DNA of 64,000 nt. Origin: Methylobacterium amylolyticum. Its GTDB lineage: Bacteria > Pseudomonadota > Alphaproteobacteria > Rhizobiales > Beijerinckiaceae. Made by a program: the position numbers and the translations under genes. Every line of letters starts with the position of its first letter. The first letter of the stretch is position 1. The stretch is taken from NCBI RefSeq assembly GCF_030700245.1, contig NZ_JAUYZI010000018.1:1-64000 (forward strand), given 5' to 3'. Below are positions 8,981-21,014 of this stretch, one piece after another. The notes beneath the pieces were generated by a model. It was not told where the DNA came from. It saw only the letters and a program-made list of their open reading frames with translations, and did no database searches.

Positions 8981-9277
8981 TCAGTAGAACGGGCGCGGGC
9001 CGTAGAAGGGCCGCGGCGGGCCGTAGCCGCCGTAATAGGCCGGGCGGCGCCAGTCGGGGCGGGGGCCCCAGTGCGGCCGCGGCCCCCAGTAGGGGCGGGG
9101 CCCCCAGTTCGGACGGCAGATGCCCCAGGGGTTCGGGTGGAAGCCGGGGCCGCAACCGCCGGCCGCCTGCGCCGTGCCCGCCAGCCCGAGCCCGCCGGTC
9201 ATGGCGGCCGCGAGGACGAGAGGCTTGATCAGGGGCTTGACGAGGGCCTTCGCGCCGGGCGCGCTCACAATCGTCAT
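8981..9277 (-). CDS. Secreted GCG_CRPN-type Pro/Gly/Trp-rich repeat protein
   Basis: 98-residue protein with an N-terminal signal peptide (hydrophobic core VLAAAMTGGLGLAGTAQA). Next come the Cys motifs GCGPGFHPNPWGICRPN that define the GCG_CRPN prefix. A low-complexity tail follows, built of WGPRP repeats (PYWGPRPHWGPRPDW) and GPPRPFYGPRPFY. Such proteins are common and abundant in Methylobacterium and Bradyrhizobium; their function is unknown, possibly cell-surface. The two Cys could form a disulfide. It has a hairpin downstream and forms a single-gene unit. Confidence 0.85.
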   Translation of the reverse strand: MTIVSAPGAKALVKPLIKPLVLAAAMTGGLGLAGTAQAAGGCGPGFHPNPWGICRPNWGPRPYWGPRPHWGPRPDWRRPAYYGGYGPPRPFYGPRPFY

Positions 9278-9407
9278 GAGGTGATCTCCTGCGTGGTCCG
9301 CCGCCGGGGCGGCCGGACGGGGCAGGGGATGCCCGCCGCCGCATGAACGCCGGATGATCCGGCGGGCGTGCAGGCGCGCGGGCGAGCCGTGACGGGGCCG
9401 GGGCGCC

Positions 9408-10388
9408 TCAGTGCAGCGACGGCGTGCGCAGGAAGCGCTCGCGGTCGCTCGAGACCAGGGCGAGCTTCAGGGCGCGGCCGTCGCGGCGCACGGTGAGCGG
9501 CACCCGCACCCCCGCCTCGCCGAGCGCCCAGACGGCGCGGAACAGGGCGGCGAGCTCCGAGACCGGCTCGCCGGCCACCGCCTCGATCACGTCGCCGGCC
9601 TGGAGGCCGCCGCTGTCGGCCGGACCGCCCTCGGCCAGCCCCATCACGACGATCCCGTCCTCGCTCTCGGTGGCGTAGAGGCCGAGCCAGGGCCGGGCGG
9701 GGCGGTCGGCGCGCCCGCGGGTGGCGAGGTCGTCGAGGATCGGCGGCAGCAGGTCGATCGGCACGACCATGTTGATCGGCCGCGCCGAGGCGCCCCCGCC
9801 TCCGCCCTGCTGGAGTTGCAGCGAGCCGATACCGAGGAGATCCCCCTTCGGCCCGATCAGCGCGGTGCCGCCCCAGTGCGGGTGAGCGGGGGCGGTGAAC
9901 AGGGCCTCGTCGAGGACGTACTCCCAGTAGCCCGCGAATTCCTGGCGGGCGACGAGTTCGACGGCGACGCAGCGCTGGCGCCCGCCCGCGCCCGCCACCA
10001 CCGCCCGGTCGCCGGTCTTCAGCACCGTCGAGCGGCCGAGCGGGAGCGGCGGCACGCCGAGGTCGCCGAGCGCCAGGACGAGGCCGAAGCCGGTCACCGC
10101 ATCGAAGCCGAGCACGTGGCCGGGCACCGAGCGCCCCTCGTTGGTGGTGAGCCAGACGGTCTCGGCCTCGGTGACGAGGTAGCCGATGGTGAGCACCAGC
10201 CCGTCCTCGCGGATCAGCACGCCGTTGCCCGCCCGCTCGGTGCCCAGCGTCTCCGCCGTGAAGGCGTCCTCGGGCACCCGGGCGGACAGGGAGAGCACCG
10301 CCGACAGGGCCCGGTCGAGGTCGTAGGCGTAGTCGCCGGCCTTGGGCTGAGCCTGCGCGGGGATCTTCCACTCGCCCTGGGTCGTCAT
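9408..10388 (-). CDS. HtrA-like trypsin-fold/PDZ protein lacking the catalytic triad
   Basis: 326-residue S1C-fold protein with a C-terminal PDZ domain (GLAEGGPADSGGLQAGDVIEA). Aligned by eye with the active DegP at 1372-2823, all three catalytic positions are lost. Where DegP has TNAHV this has TIGYL (His to Tyr). RTDLAVV is VTGFGLV (Asp to Gly). NSGGAL is WGGTAL (Ser to Gly). The fold-forming residues around them are kept, so this looks like a stable pseudoprotease, perhaps a peptide-binding adaptor, rather than a decaying gene. No signal peptide is visible (MTTQGEWKIPAQ), which suggests a cytosolic location. Confidence 0.82.
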   Translation of the reverse strand: MTTQGEWKIPAQAQPKAGDYAYDLDRALSAVLSLSARVPEDAFTAETLGTERAGNGVLIREDGLVLTIGYLVTEAETVWLTTNEGRSVPGHVLGFDAVTGFGLVLALGDLGVPPLPLGRSTVLKTGDRAVVAGAGGRQRCVAVELVARQEFAGYWEYVLDEALFTAPAHPHWGGTALIGPKGDLLGIGSLQLQQGGGGGASARPINMVVPIDLLPPILDDLATRGRADRPARPWLGLYATESEDGIVVMGLAEGGPADSGGLQAGDVIEAVAGEPVSELAALFRAVWALGEAGVRVPLTVRRDGRALKLALVSSDRERFLRTPSLH

Positions 10389-10622
10389 GGCCTTCCTTCA
10401 GGCGTTCCGCTGCCGCCTCCGCCGACGCCGCGCCCGCGGGCGCCGGACCGGATCCCGACAACATAGGCCCGCGGAGCGCCGCGCGACAGACGCGGCGCGC
10501 TGCCGCGCGCGGAACCGGTCTACAGGAGATGCGCGGTCGAGGCGACGCACCGCGGGGACAGCGCCGGCTGGGGACGGCACCGACTGGGGACGGCCGCGGG
10601 TGCCGAGGCGCCCTCCAAACGA

Positions 10623-10658
10623 CGAACCGCCCGGTCCCTGCGGGGACCGGGCGGTTCG
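10623..10658 (-). terminator. Strong hairpin terminator after the outer-membrane protein gene
   Basis: A perfect 16-bp stem (10623-10638 with 10643-10658) with a TGCG loop. On the minus strand the next bases are TCGTTTGG. It lies 49 bases beyond the stop codon at 10708. Confidence 0.8.
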
Positions 10659-10707
10659 CGGACTTCGGCGGGCGCGGCCCCGAGGGGACCGCGTCCGGAC
10701 GTGAGCC

Positions 10708-11736
10708 TCAGTACTTGCGGACCAGCGGGGCCGGGACCGGCGACGGGGCCGGCGCAGCGGTGTACAGCGGCACGATCAGACGGATCCAGCCATCCGTGGA
10801 GTAGTTGGTGCGGGTCTGACCGAGCGCGCTCGTGTAGGTCGCACCGGTGACGACGTCGCGGGCGACGTAGGCCTGGACGGTGAACACCTTGAAGTCGTAG
10901 CCGACGAGGCCGCCCAGGGCGAACCGGCCGCGGTTGTTGAACGCCGCGCTGAACTGGCTGATGTCGAAGTTGTAGGTGCCGTAGCCGACGGCGCCGATCT
11001 CGAAGTTGCCGAACTTCTTCGTCGCGGTGAGGTCGAAGTTCAGGGCGTCCGACAGGCGGATCGGGCCGATGGCGGCGCCGACCGGACCACCGAAGCGGCC
11101 GGGGGAGTCGTAGAAGTTGGCGGTGATGTTGGCGGTCAGGTTCCAGCCGTTGCCGGTGTAGCTGCCCGCGACGCCGAAGCGGTAGGTGTTCGACGAGAGC
11201 TGCGGCAGGATCGGCGTGCCGACCGGGCTGAGGCCGCCCGGGACGAGCGGGTTCGGCGCGAAAGCGCCCGAGTAGAGCGAGCCGCGGTCGCCGTTGAGGT
11301 CGTTCAGGTACACGCCGCCGAGCAAGCTGACGCCGAAGTTGCCGCCCAGGTCGAACGCCCAGATGCCGCCGACGAAGGTGCCGACGTTGATCGAGATGTC
11401 CTTGTTGCGCACGCCGGCCGGGTTACGGGTGAAGGCGAACACGGTCGGGGGCGCCACGACCAGCTCGATGCGGCCGCCGAACGGAACGAGCGGGGTCGCC
11501 CACACCAGCACCGGGATGTTGACGGCGGTGTCGGCCGAGCCGCTCAGCGCCGAGGACGGCGCATCGGGGCGGCGGTAGGTGAAGGTGTTGATCGCGTAGA
11601 TGCCCTCGGGCAGCGGCGCGCCGACCGCGAGGCCGACCTGTTCGCCGGGGACCGTGGTGCTTTGCGCGTTGGCGATCGTCGAAGTCATGCCGACCGTGAG
11701 CGCGACCGCGCCGGCGGCGAGCCAGTTCTTCATCAT
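10708..11736 (-). CDS. Outer-membrane beta-barrel protein, MetA/phenol-degradation transporter family
   Basis: 342-residue exported protein: signal peptide MMKNWLAAGAVALTVGMTST ending ANAQS, then alternating hydrophobic and aromatic strands typical of the Phenol_MetA_deg family of outer-membrane channels (for example YAINTFTYRRPD, FEIGAVGYGTYNFD). It ends in a short Pro-rich tail and VRKY rather than the classical terminal Phe. These channels are thought to pass hydrophobic or aromatic compounds; the substrate here is unknown. The start at 11736 has AAGGA upstream. A strong hairpin follows. Confidence 0.8.
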   Translation of the reverse strand: MMKNWLAAGAVALTVGMTSTIANAQSTTVPGEQVGLAVGAPLPEGIYAINTFTYRRPDAPSSALSGSADTAVNIPVLVWATPLVPFGGRIELVVAPPTVFAFTRNPAGVRNKDISINVGTFVGGIWAFDLGGNFGVSLLGGVYLNDLNGDRGSLYSGAFAPNPLVPGGLSPVGTPILPQLSSNTYRFGVAGSYTGNGWNLTANITANFYDSPGRFGGPVGAAIGPIRLSDALNFDLTATKKFGNFEIGAVGYGTYNFDISQFSAAFNNRGRFALGGLVGYDFKVFTVQAYVARDVVTGATYTSALGQTRTNYSTDGWIRLIVPLYTAAPAPSPVPAPLVRKY

Positions 11737-12206
11737 TTTCTCGTTCCTTCCCAAGGTCTCTGACTTCCGTCCCGCAATCGGCACGACCCTGCCGCTCCGT
11801 CCGCCGTTCACGGACACCGCTGGGGTTGCACCGAGCGCCCCCACGGAAGCCGCCCCGTCTCAACGTCTGGGACTATTCTACAGAGGCGGCCCGAAAGACA
11901 GTGGAATGCTTCGCCAGGTTGCACACGCGGCCCAACCGTTGCGCAAAAGCCGCATTTTTGCCGCGTTGCAACACCGCTCACGATTGGATCGAACCGGCAA
12001 AATATCGTTGAACGGTCAAGCTGTTGACGGCGCCGGATCGGGCAAATCCGGCAACCCCGGCGGGCAATCCGGCAGGGCGACCGCGGGCCCGGCAGGCACC
12101 CTCCGGCCCCCGGCGCGGGGCCGTCGCGGGTGGGAATCGCGGGGGCGGGACCCGAATCATCGGGCTGCGGGGCACGCGCCGCGCTCCGCAACCCGGCAGA
12201 GATTAC
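11737..12206. other. Intergenic stretch upstream of the outer-membrane protein gene
   Basis: Untranslated DNA between the start of the outer-membrane protein gene and the end of uvrA. The part at 11925-12020 is AT-richer than its surroundings and probably holds the outer-membrane protein promoter, but no hexamer pair is convincing. No gene or repeat is seen. Confidence 0.5.
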
Positions 12207-15317
<3,111 letters not shown>

Positions 15318-15564
15318 GAGGGCGGCGGTCTTTCGAGGCGTCGACGCGGGCGGACACGGAGCCGGCCGCAGCACCGGCTCATGTCGCTCCCGCGGGAGCG
15401 ATGGCAAGGTGCGGCGGCCCGGACGCGGCCCCGTCATGCGGCGCCTTGCTAGAACGGAACGCGTACATGGGCAACCGCGGAGCAGGGCTGACCGGCGCCG
15501 GCCGGCGTTGCCTCGCGCCGCCCCGTGCCGCACCTGGGGCGCTCCCCCGCTCCGACAGGTGCCG

Positions 15565-16719
15565 ATGCCCGCCCTCAGCGCGACCGACACGCTCCGCCCC
15601 GCCGCCCGCACCGAGATCCTGGCGACCCGCCTGCTGTTCCTGATCGTCGGGATCGGCACCGCCACCTGGGCGCCGCTGGTGCCGTCGGTGAAGGCGCGGG
15701 CCGGGCTCGACGACGCCGGGCTCGGGCTGCTGCTGCTGTGCCTCGGGCTCGGCTCGATCGCCGCGATGCCGAGCGCGGGGGCCGCCGCCGCCCGCCTCGG
15801 TTTCCGGCCGGTCGCGGCCGGGACCGTCCTGGCGCTGTGCCTGTCGCTGCCGGTGCTGGCCACCGCCGCCGATCGCGCCGCGCTGGCGGGCGCCCTGCTG
15901 CTGTTCGGCGCCGGGATCGGGGCGCTGGACTGCATCATGAACCTCCAGGCGGTGGCGGTGGAGCGGGCATCGGGGCGGCCGATGATGTCGGGCTTCCACG
16001 GCCTCTACAGCCTCGGCTGCATCGTCGGGGCGCTGGCCTTCAGCGGCTTCCTCGCCGCCGGCCTTCCGGACGCGGCCGCGACGCTCGCCGCGGTGGCCGC
16101 CATCGCGGCGCTCTTCGCCGCCGCGTGGCCGGGCATCCTCGCGCGGGCCGCCACCGCCGCCGGCCCCGCCTTCGCGCTGCCGCGCGGATCGGTGCTGTTC
16201 ATCGGCCTCCTGTGCTTCACCGTGTTCCTCACCGAGGGCTCGGCGCTGGATTGGAGCGCGGTGTTCCTGATCCAGGAGCGCGGGCTCGACCCGGCACGGG
16301 CGGCGCTCGGCTACGCCGCCTTCGCGGTGACGATGACCGCGGGTCGGCTCGCGGGCGACCGGATCGTCGCGCGGCTCGGCCGGGTGCGGATCGTCGCGCT
16401 GGGCGGGCTCGCGGCGGCGGCGGGGCTCGCCCTGGCGGTGCTGGTGCCGGCCTGGGAGGGCGCGCTCGCCGGCTACGCGCTGGTCGGGGCGGGCTGCGCC
16501 AACATCGTGCCGGTGCTGTTCACGGCGGCCGGCCGCCAGACGGCGATGCCCGAGAGCGTCGCGGTGCCGGCGGTCACGACGCTGGGCTACGCGGGGGTGC
16601 TCGCCGGCCCCGCGGCGATCGGCTTCGTGGCCCACGCCACCAGCCTGTCCACCGCCTTCCTCGTGGTGGCGGCCCTCCTCGTCGGCGTCGCGGCGAGCGC
16701 GCGGTTCCTGCGGCTGTGA
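15565..16719 (+). CDS. Major facilitator superfamily transporter
   Basis: 384-residue inner-membrane protein with about twelve hydrophobic segments, Ala/Leu/Gly-rich. It resembles the YbjJ-like MFS branch: an N-terminal [19 protein letters not shown] block and a [17 protein letters not shown] block typical of that group. The substrate is unknown. The ATG at 15565 precedes the first segment by about 20 residues. It is divergent from uvrA (248 bases apart), so the two promoters share that interval. Confidence 0.85.
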   Translation: MPALSATDTLRPAARTEILATRLLFLIVGIGTATWAPLVPSVKARAGLDDAGLGLLLLCLGLGSIAAMPSAGAAAARLGFRPVAAGTVLALCLSLPVLATAADRAALAGALLLFGAGIGALDCIMNLQAVAVERASGRPMMSGFHGLYSLGCIVGALAFSGFLAAGLPDAAATLAAVAAIAALFAAAWPGILARAATAAGPAFALPRGSVLFIGLLCFTVFLTEGSALDWSAVFLIQERGLDPARAALGYAAFAVTMTAGRLAGDRIVARLGRVRIVALGGLAAAAGLALAVLVPAWEGALAGYALVGAGCANIVPVLFTAAGRQTAMPESVAVPAVTTLGYAGVLAGPAAIGFVAHATSLSTAFLVVAALLVGVAASARFLRL

Positions 16720-16893
16720 CGGTCCGGCCGCCCGGGGGTGGGCGTCACCCCGGCGGGCCAGCCGGCGTTCGAGGTCGCGCGTGCGCGCGAAGCTCCAAGG
16801 CGCGCGTGGCGCTCATCCCCGCGCCTCACGGCCGTTACCGTGTTCGCAAGGATCGTGTGCGAGGATCCGCCGCTTCCTTCCGGAGAACCGACG

Positions 16894-17166
16894 ATGCGCC
16901 CGTTGCTGCCGACCCTCGTGATCACAGGCCTCCTGACGGGGGTCGCCGCCGCGCAGAGCCCGCAGACCGTTCCGAACATCCAGCAGCCCCCGATCCAGAG
17001 CCCGCAGGACGCCTATTGCCGGCAGCAGGCGGAGGCCCAGGTCTTCAGCGCACCCAATCCGAACAAGCTGAGCCTCTACGATCTCGGCTCGCAGATCTGG
17101 CACCTGTGCATGGCCTCCGCCTACGGCCGGGGCCCGAACCCGGGCCGGAACGACACGAAGTTCTAG
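16894..17166 (+). CDS. Small secreted hypothetical protein
   Basis: 90 residues. The signal peptide MRPLLPTLVITGLLTGVAAA is followed by a Gln/Pro-rich linker (QSPQTVPNIQQPPIQSPQD) and a short domain with two Cys (DAYCRQQ, WHLCMAS) that could pair in the periplasm. The ATG has GGAGA eight bases upstream. No family is recognised. A long hairpin follows. Confidence 0.75.
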   Translation: MRPLLPTLVITGLLTGVAAAQSPQTVPNIQQPPIQSPQDAYCRQQAEAQVFSAPNPNKLSLYDLGSQIWHLCMASAYGRGPNPGRNDTKF

Positions 17167-17185
17167 GACGCGCTCGCGCCGACGC

Positions 17186-17222
17186 GGGTCCGGCCCGATC
17201 GCGGCGCGATCGGGCCGGACCC
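17186..17222 (+). terminator. Long perfect hairpin after the small secreted protein gene
   Basis: A perfect 17-bp stem (17186-17202 with 17206-17222) with a 3-base loop, 20 bases after the stop. It lacks a T-run. It may serve both the plus-strand gene and, from the other side, the phnE gene ending at 17344. Confidence 0.7.
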
Positions 17223-17343
17223 TATGGCCGTGGGGGCTGGAGCAGCAGCGTCGCAAGGGCTTCACCCAACTCCGCGACGTCGCGCGTGACGCCCTGGCGG
17301 CCTTCCGCAGATCACCGCGGCGTCGGGCAGGCCGGGGCGGGGC

Positions 17344-18153
17344 TCACAGGATGCGCCCGCGCACGAAGGTCACGATCACCTCGGCCAGCACGACCACGGT
17401 GAAGATCACCGCCAGCACCACGGCGACCTGATCCCAGTAAAGCAGGTTCAGGGCGGTATCGAGCGCCACGCCGATGCCGCCCGCGCCGACGAGGCCGAGC
17501 ACCGCCGATTCGCGGATGTTGATGTCCCAGCGGAACAGGGCGATCGACCAGAAGGCGGGCTTCACCTGCGGCCAGTAGCCGTAGTTGAGGATCGCCGGCC
17601 GGCCGGCGCCCGCCGCGGTCAAGGCCTCGATCGGCCCGCGCTGCGCCTCCTCCAGGCTCTCGGCGAGAAGCTTGCCGGTGAAGCCGATGGAGCGGAAGGC
17701 GATGGCGAGCGTGCCCGCGAGCGGCCCGGGCCCGAACACCGCCACGAACAGCAGCGCCCAGACCAGCGAGTTCACCGAGCGCGAGGCCACGAACGCGAAC
17801 TTGGCCACGAGGTTGAGCGCGAGGCTCGGCGTGACGTTGCGCGCGCCGATAAGCGCGAGCGGCACCGCCATGACGAGCGCCAGCAGGGTGCCGAGGGTCG
17901 CGATGTGCAGGGTCTCGACCAGCGCGGTCAGCGTCGGTTCGAGATAGGCGGCGTCCGGCGGCCACATCCGCCCGAACAGGTCGCCCATCTGTTCGGGGGC
18001 GTCGTAGAGGAACTCGGGGATGATCTCGATGGTGCGCAGGCTCACCACCAGGGCGGCCACCGCGAACAGGTAGAAGGCGAAGCGGGCGAGCCGCAGGGGG
18101 AGGGGGAAGCGGTGCCAGACCCGCGGTCCCGGGTGGACGGCGGGCGCGCTCAC
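17344..18153 (-). CDS. phnE: Phosphonate/phosphate-type ABC transporter permease (second PhnE)
   Basis: 269-residue inner-membrane permease with about six segments and the EAA-like loop for ATPase contact (ESLEEAQRGPIEALTAAGAG). It is the second PhnE of a phnD-phnC-phnE-phnE cluster. The start is GTG at 18153, overlapping the upstream phnE stop as GTGA, which implies translational coupling. Two PhnE subunits probably form the heterodimeric channel. The N-terminus to about residue 25 is cytosolic and Pro/Arg-rich. It ends the operon. Confidence 0.9.
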   Translation of the reverse strand: MSAPAVHPGPRVWHRFPLPLRLARFAFYLFAVAALVVSLRTIEIIPEFLYDAPEQMGDLFGRMWPPDAAYLEPTLTALVETLHIATLGTLLALVMAVPLALIGARNVTPSLALNLVAKFAFVASRSVNSLVWALLFVAVFGPGPLAGTLAIAFRSIGFTGKLLAESLEEAQRGPIEALTAAGAGRPAILNYGYWPQVKPAFWSIALFRWDINIRESAVLGLVGAGGIGVALDTALNLLYWDQVAVVLAVIFTVVVLAEVIVTFVRGRIL

Positions 18154-18941
18154 TGGAACACCTTCCGCGCCCAGCCCGAAAAGATCTCGGCGACCATGAT
18201 CAGCGCCACGATCACGATCAGGATCGCCAGCACCACGTCGAAGTCGAAGCGCTGGTAGGCGGTGAACAGGGTGGCGCCGATGCCGCCGCCGCCGACGATG
18301 CCGACCATCGTCGAGTTCCGCAGGTTCGAGTCGAGCTGGTAGGTCGAGAAGCCGATGAAGCGCGGCAGCACCTGCGGGACCACGCCCATGATCAGCACGG
18401 CGAAGAAGCCGGCTCCCGTGGCCCGCACCGCCTCGACCTGCTTCAGGGAGATCTCCTCGATCGCCTCGGCGAACAGCTTGGCGATGAAGCCGATCGAGGC
18501 GACGATCAGCGCCATCACCCCGGCCAGCGCCCCGAAGCCGATCGCCTTCACGAACAGGATGGCGACGATGATCGGGTGGAAGGAGCGGCAGAGCGCGATG
18601 AGCGCGCGGGTCGGCCACGTCACGAAGGCCGGCATCAGGTTGCGGGCGGCCAGGAACCCGATCGGCAGCGCCAGCGCGATGCCGAGCGCGGTGGCGATCA
18701 CCGCGATCTGCAGGCTTTCGAGGATCCCGGACTGGATCAGCTCCCACCGGGAAAAGTTCGGCGGGAACATCCGGGCGAGGAAGCGGCTGCCGTGTTCCAG
18801 GCCGCTGGCGAACCGCTCGGGCACGAAGCCGAGGCGGCCCGCCGCGTAGACGACGTAGACGGCGAGCAGCAGCCAGCCGGCCCGCGCCCACCAGTTCGGG
18901 CGGAACGCGATTTTTTTGGGGGTTGCGGTCGCGGGCCTCAT
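18150..18941 (-). CDS. phnE: Phosphonate/phosphate-type ABC transporter permease (first PhnE)
   Basis: 263-residue permease with the binding-protein-dependent transporter loop (EAIEEISLKQVEAVRATGAG) and PhnE-type helices. The ATG at 18941 is used; an in-frame GTG at 18956 is possible, and neither has a clear ribosome-binding site. It starts 25 bases from a 170-bp palindromic element that separates it from phnC, while its stop overlaps the next phnE start. Codons 6-11 (PKKIAF) contain a poly-A/T tract, unusual here, possibly the edge of that element. Confidence 0.9.
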   Translation of the reverse strand: MRPATATPKKIAFRPNWWARAGWLLLAVYVVYAAGRLGFVPERFASGLEHGSRFLARMFPPNFSRWELIQSGILESLQIAVIATALGIALALPIGFLAARNLMPAFVTWPTRALIALCRSFHPIIVAILFVKAIGFGALAGVMALIVASIGFIAKLFAEAIEEISLKQVEAVRATGAGFFAVLIMGVVPQVLPRFIGFSTYQLDSNLRNSTMVGIVGGGGIGATLFTAYQRFDFDVVLAILIVIVALIMVAEIFSGWARKVFQ

Positions 18942-18965
18942 CGGACGGCCCGGCACGCCGCAGGT

Positions 18966-19138
18966 GCCCTCCCTCCCCCCTCTGCGGGGGAGGGTACCCT
19001 GCGCAGCGGGGGGGGAGAGGGGCGGCGCGACGTCTCAGGATCGGTCGTGCGGCGCGACCTTTCCGGACGCGGCGCTCCCCTCTCCCGACCCCTGCTCACG
19101 CAGGGGTCACCCTCCCCCGCAAAGGGGGGAGGGAGGGG
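18966..19138. repeat. Palindromic intergenic element A, between phnC and phnE
   Basis: A 170-bp imperfect inverted repeat. Each arm begins with a hairpin CCCTCCCCC...CGGGGGAGGG (near 18971-18994 and 19110-19133). A second small hairpin (GACCCCTG...CAGGGGTC near 19087-19108) and the run GGGAGAGGGG/CCCCTCTCCC follow towards the centre. The arms match related elements at 23402-23575 and 62010-62166. It fills the only sizeable gap in the phnDCEE operon. Confidence 0.85.
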
Positions 19139-19188
19139 GCGCGTGGCGGTCGTCGGAGAACCCGAAAAAATCCTGCCCCGCACGGCGC

Positions 19189-19995
19189 TCATTCCTGCCA
19201 GTTCTCGCCGCCGTAGATGCCGTTGAGGTCGCGCTCGGTCAGGCCCTCGGGCGGGCCGTCGTAGACCACGTGGCCGCCGGACATGCCGACGACCCGGGTG
19301 GCGAAGCGCCGGGCCAGGGCGACGTTGTGGATGTTGACCACCACCGGCACGCCGCGCTCGGCGGCCAGCCGCGACAGGATCTCCATGATCTCCACCGAAC
19401 TCTTCGGGTCGAGGGAGGAGGTCGGCTCGTCGGCGAGGACGATCTCGGGTTCCTGCATCAGCGCCCGGGCGATGCCGACCCGCTGGCGCTGGCCGCCGGA
19501 CAGCGCGTCCGCGCGGCGCTCGGCGAAGCCCGCGAGGCCGACCGCCTCCAGCAGGTCGAAGGCGCGGTCGATGTCTCCTTGCGGGAACTTGCGCAGCCAC
19601 GCCCGCCAGACCGGCACGTAGCCGAGACGGCCGCAGAGCAGGTTCTCCATCACCGACAGGCGCTCCACGAGGTTGTACTCCTGGAACACCATGCCGATCC
19701 GCCGCCGGGCCCGGCGCAGGCCGGTCCCCGACAGGGTCGCGAGATCCTCGCCTCGGAACAGGATCTGCCCCGCGGTCGGCTGCACCAGCCGGTTGATGCA
19801 GCGGATCAGCGTGCTCTTGCCGGTGCCGGACGGTCCGATGATCGCGGTGAGCCCGGTGCCGGGGATCGTCAGGTCGATGCCGCGCAGCACCGGCTGGCCG
19901 GGGCGGTAGGCCTTGACGAGGCCGCGCAGCACCAGGGCGCGGGGATCGTCGGTGGCCGCCTGTGCGCCCGCGGGAGCGGTCACGGCCAGATTCAC
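19189..19995 (-). CDS. phnC: Phosphonate/phosphate-type ABC transporter ATPase PhnC
   Basis: 268-residue ATPase that powers uptake with the two PhnE permeases. Walker [10 protein letters not shown], signature [15 protein letters not shown], Walker [14 protein letters not shown] and H-loop NIHNVALA are all intact. The start is GTG at 19995, overlapping the phnD stop as GTGA. PhnC-type features include [15 protein letters not shown] and [23 protein letters not shown] split over residues 100-125. The 248-base gap to phnE is taken up by a palindromic element. Confidence 0.94.
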   Translation of the reverse strand: MNLAVTAPAGAQAATDDPRALVLRGLVKAYRPGQPVLRGIDLTIPGTGLTAIIGPSGTGKSTLIRCINRLVQPTAGQILFRGEDLATLSGTGLRRARRRIGMVFQEYNLVERLSVMENLLCGRLGYVPVWRAWLRKFPQGDIDRAFDLLEAVGLAGFAERRADALSGGQRQRVGIARALMQEPEIVLADEPTSSLDPKSSVEIMEILSRLAAERGVPVVVNIHNVALARRFATRVVGMSGGHVVYDGPPEGLTERDLNGIYGGENWQE

Positions 19996-21014
19996 GGCTT
20001 GCTACCGGCCTCGGACTTCTTGCGGGCGGCCTCGGCCTCCCGGGCGGCCTCCCGCTCGTAGGCGGCCTTATTGTAGGGGGTGCCGGATTCCTCGGCGACC
20101 TTGCGCACGATCGCCCAATCCTTCTGGTAGGTGATCGGCGCGAAGCGGTCGTCGCCCTCGAAATCCTTCACCATGTCAGGGGGAAAGCGGAAGTCGTAGA
20201 AGCACTGCTTGAGCTTGTCGGCCAGCTCCGGCTTGAGGTCGTGGGCGTAGGCGAAGCCGGAGGTCGGGAAGCGCTCGCTCCGGTAGATGATCCGGTAGTC
20301 GTCGGCCTTGATCGTGCCGCGGGCGACCATCCGGTCGTAGACGTCGGAGGCGACCGGGGCAGCGTCGTAGTCGCCGGTGCCGACGCCGAGCGCCGACTTG
20401 TCGTGCCCGCCGGAGAACAGGATCTTGTAGTCCTCGCCGGGCTTCAGGCCCTGGTCGGGGAACAGCGCCTTGGGGGCGAGGTTGCCGGAATTCGAGGACG
20501 GCGCGGTGTGGGCCACCCGCTTGCCCTTCAGGTCGGCCAGCGTCTTGTAGGGGCTGTCCTTCTTCACGAGGACGACGAGGTTGTAGCCCTGGGCGCCCGC
20601 CTCGGTCCCCTTGGCGGCGAAGGGCACGGCGCCCGCCATGTTGACCGCGAAGCCGAGCGGCCCGGTGGAGAAGCCGGCCACGTGCAGGCGGCCGGAGCGC
20701 ATCGCCTCGATCTCGGCGGAATTCGACTGGACCGGGTAGTACACCACCCGCTTGCCCGTGCAGGTCGAGAGGTAGGTGGTGAACGGCTTGAAGGCGTTCT
20801 CGTAGACGGCGGGGTCCTCCACCGGCGTGTAGGCGAACACGATCACGCTCGGGTCGCGGGTCTTGGCCGGCACGTCGGCGACGAGGTCGTTGTTCGCGTC
20901 GCAGTAGGCGGTGTCGAGCTGGCCGCGGTTGGGGCAGGCATCCGCGGCGAGGGCCGGAGCGGCGGCGAGGCCGGCGACGAGGGCGAGGGCAGGCCCGACG
21001 GTTGCTGTTCTCAC
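19992..21014 (-). CDS. phnD: Phosphonate/phosphite-type periplasmic binding protein PhnD
   Basis: 340-residue solute-binding protein. The start is taken as the GTG at 21014, seven bases after AAGGAG, giving the signal peptide [23 protein letters not shown] (read in two parts: [10 protein letters not shown] and [13 protein letters not shown]). The mature part has PhnD hallmarks: [20 protein letters not shown] and [20 protein letters not shown], with the Ser/Thr-rich ligand loop. The ligand could be phosphonate, phosphite or phosphate. No C-P lyase genes lie in the window. A Lys/Glu/Ala-rich C-terminal tail is added. Confidence 0.93.
   Translation of the reverse strand: MRTATVGPALALVAGLAAAPALAADACPNRGQLDTAYCDANNDLVADVPAKTRDPSVIVFAYTPVEDPAVYENAFKPFTTYLSTCTGKRVVYYPVQSNSAEIEAMRSGRLHVAGFSTGPLGFAVNMAGAVPFAAKGTEAGAQGYNLVVLVKKDSPYKTLADLKGKRVAHTAPSSNSGNLAPKALFPDQGLKPGEDYKILFSGGHDKSALGVGTGDYDAAPVASDVYDRMVARGTIKADDYRIIYRSERFPTSGFAYAHDLKPELADKLKQCFYDFRFPPDMVKDFEGDDRFAPITYQKDWAIVRKVAEESGTPYNKAAYEREAAREAEAARKKSEAGSKP

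Noticed and set aside
18966..19138. CRISPR array
   Set aside because: The repeats are palindromic arms of one element; there are no regularly spaced identical repeats with unique spacers anywhere in the window.
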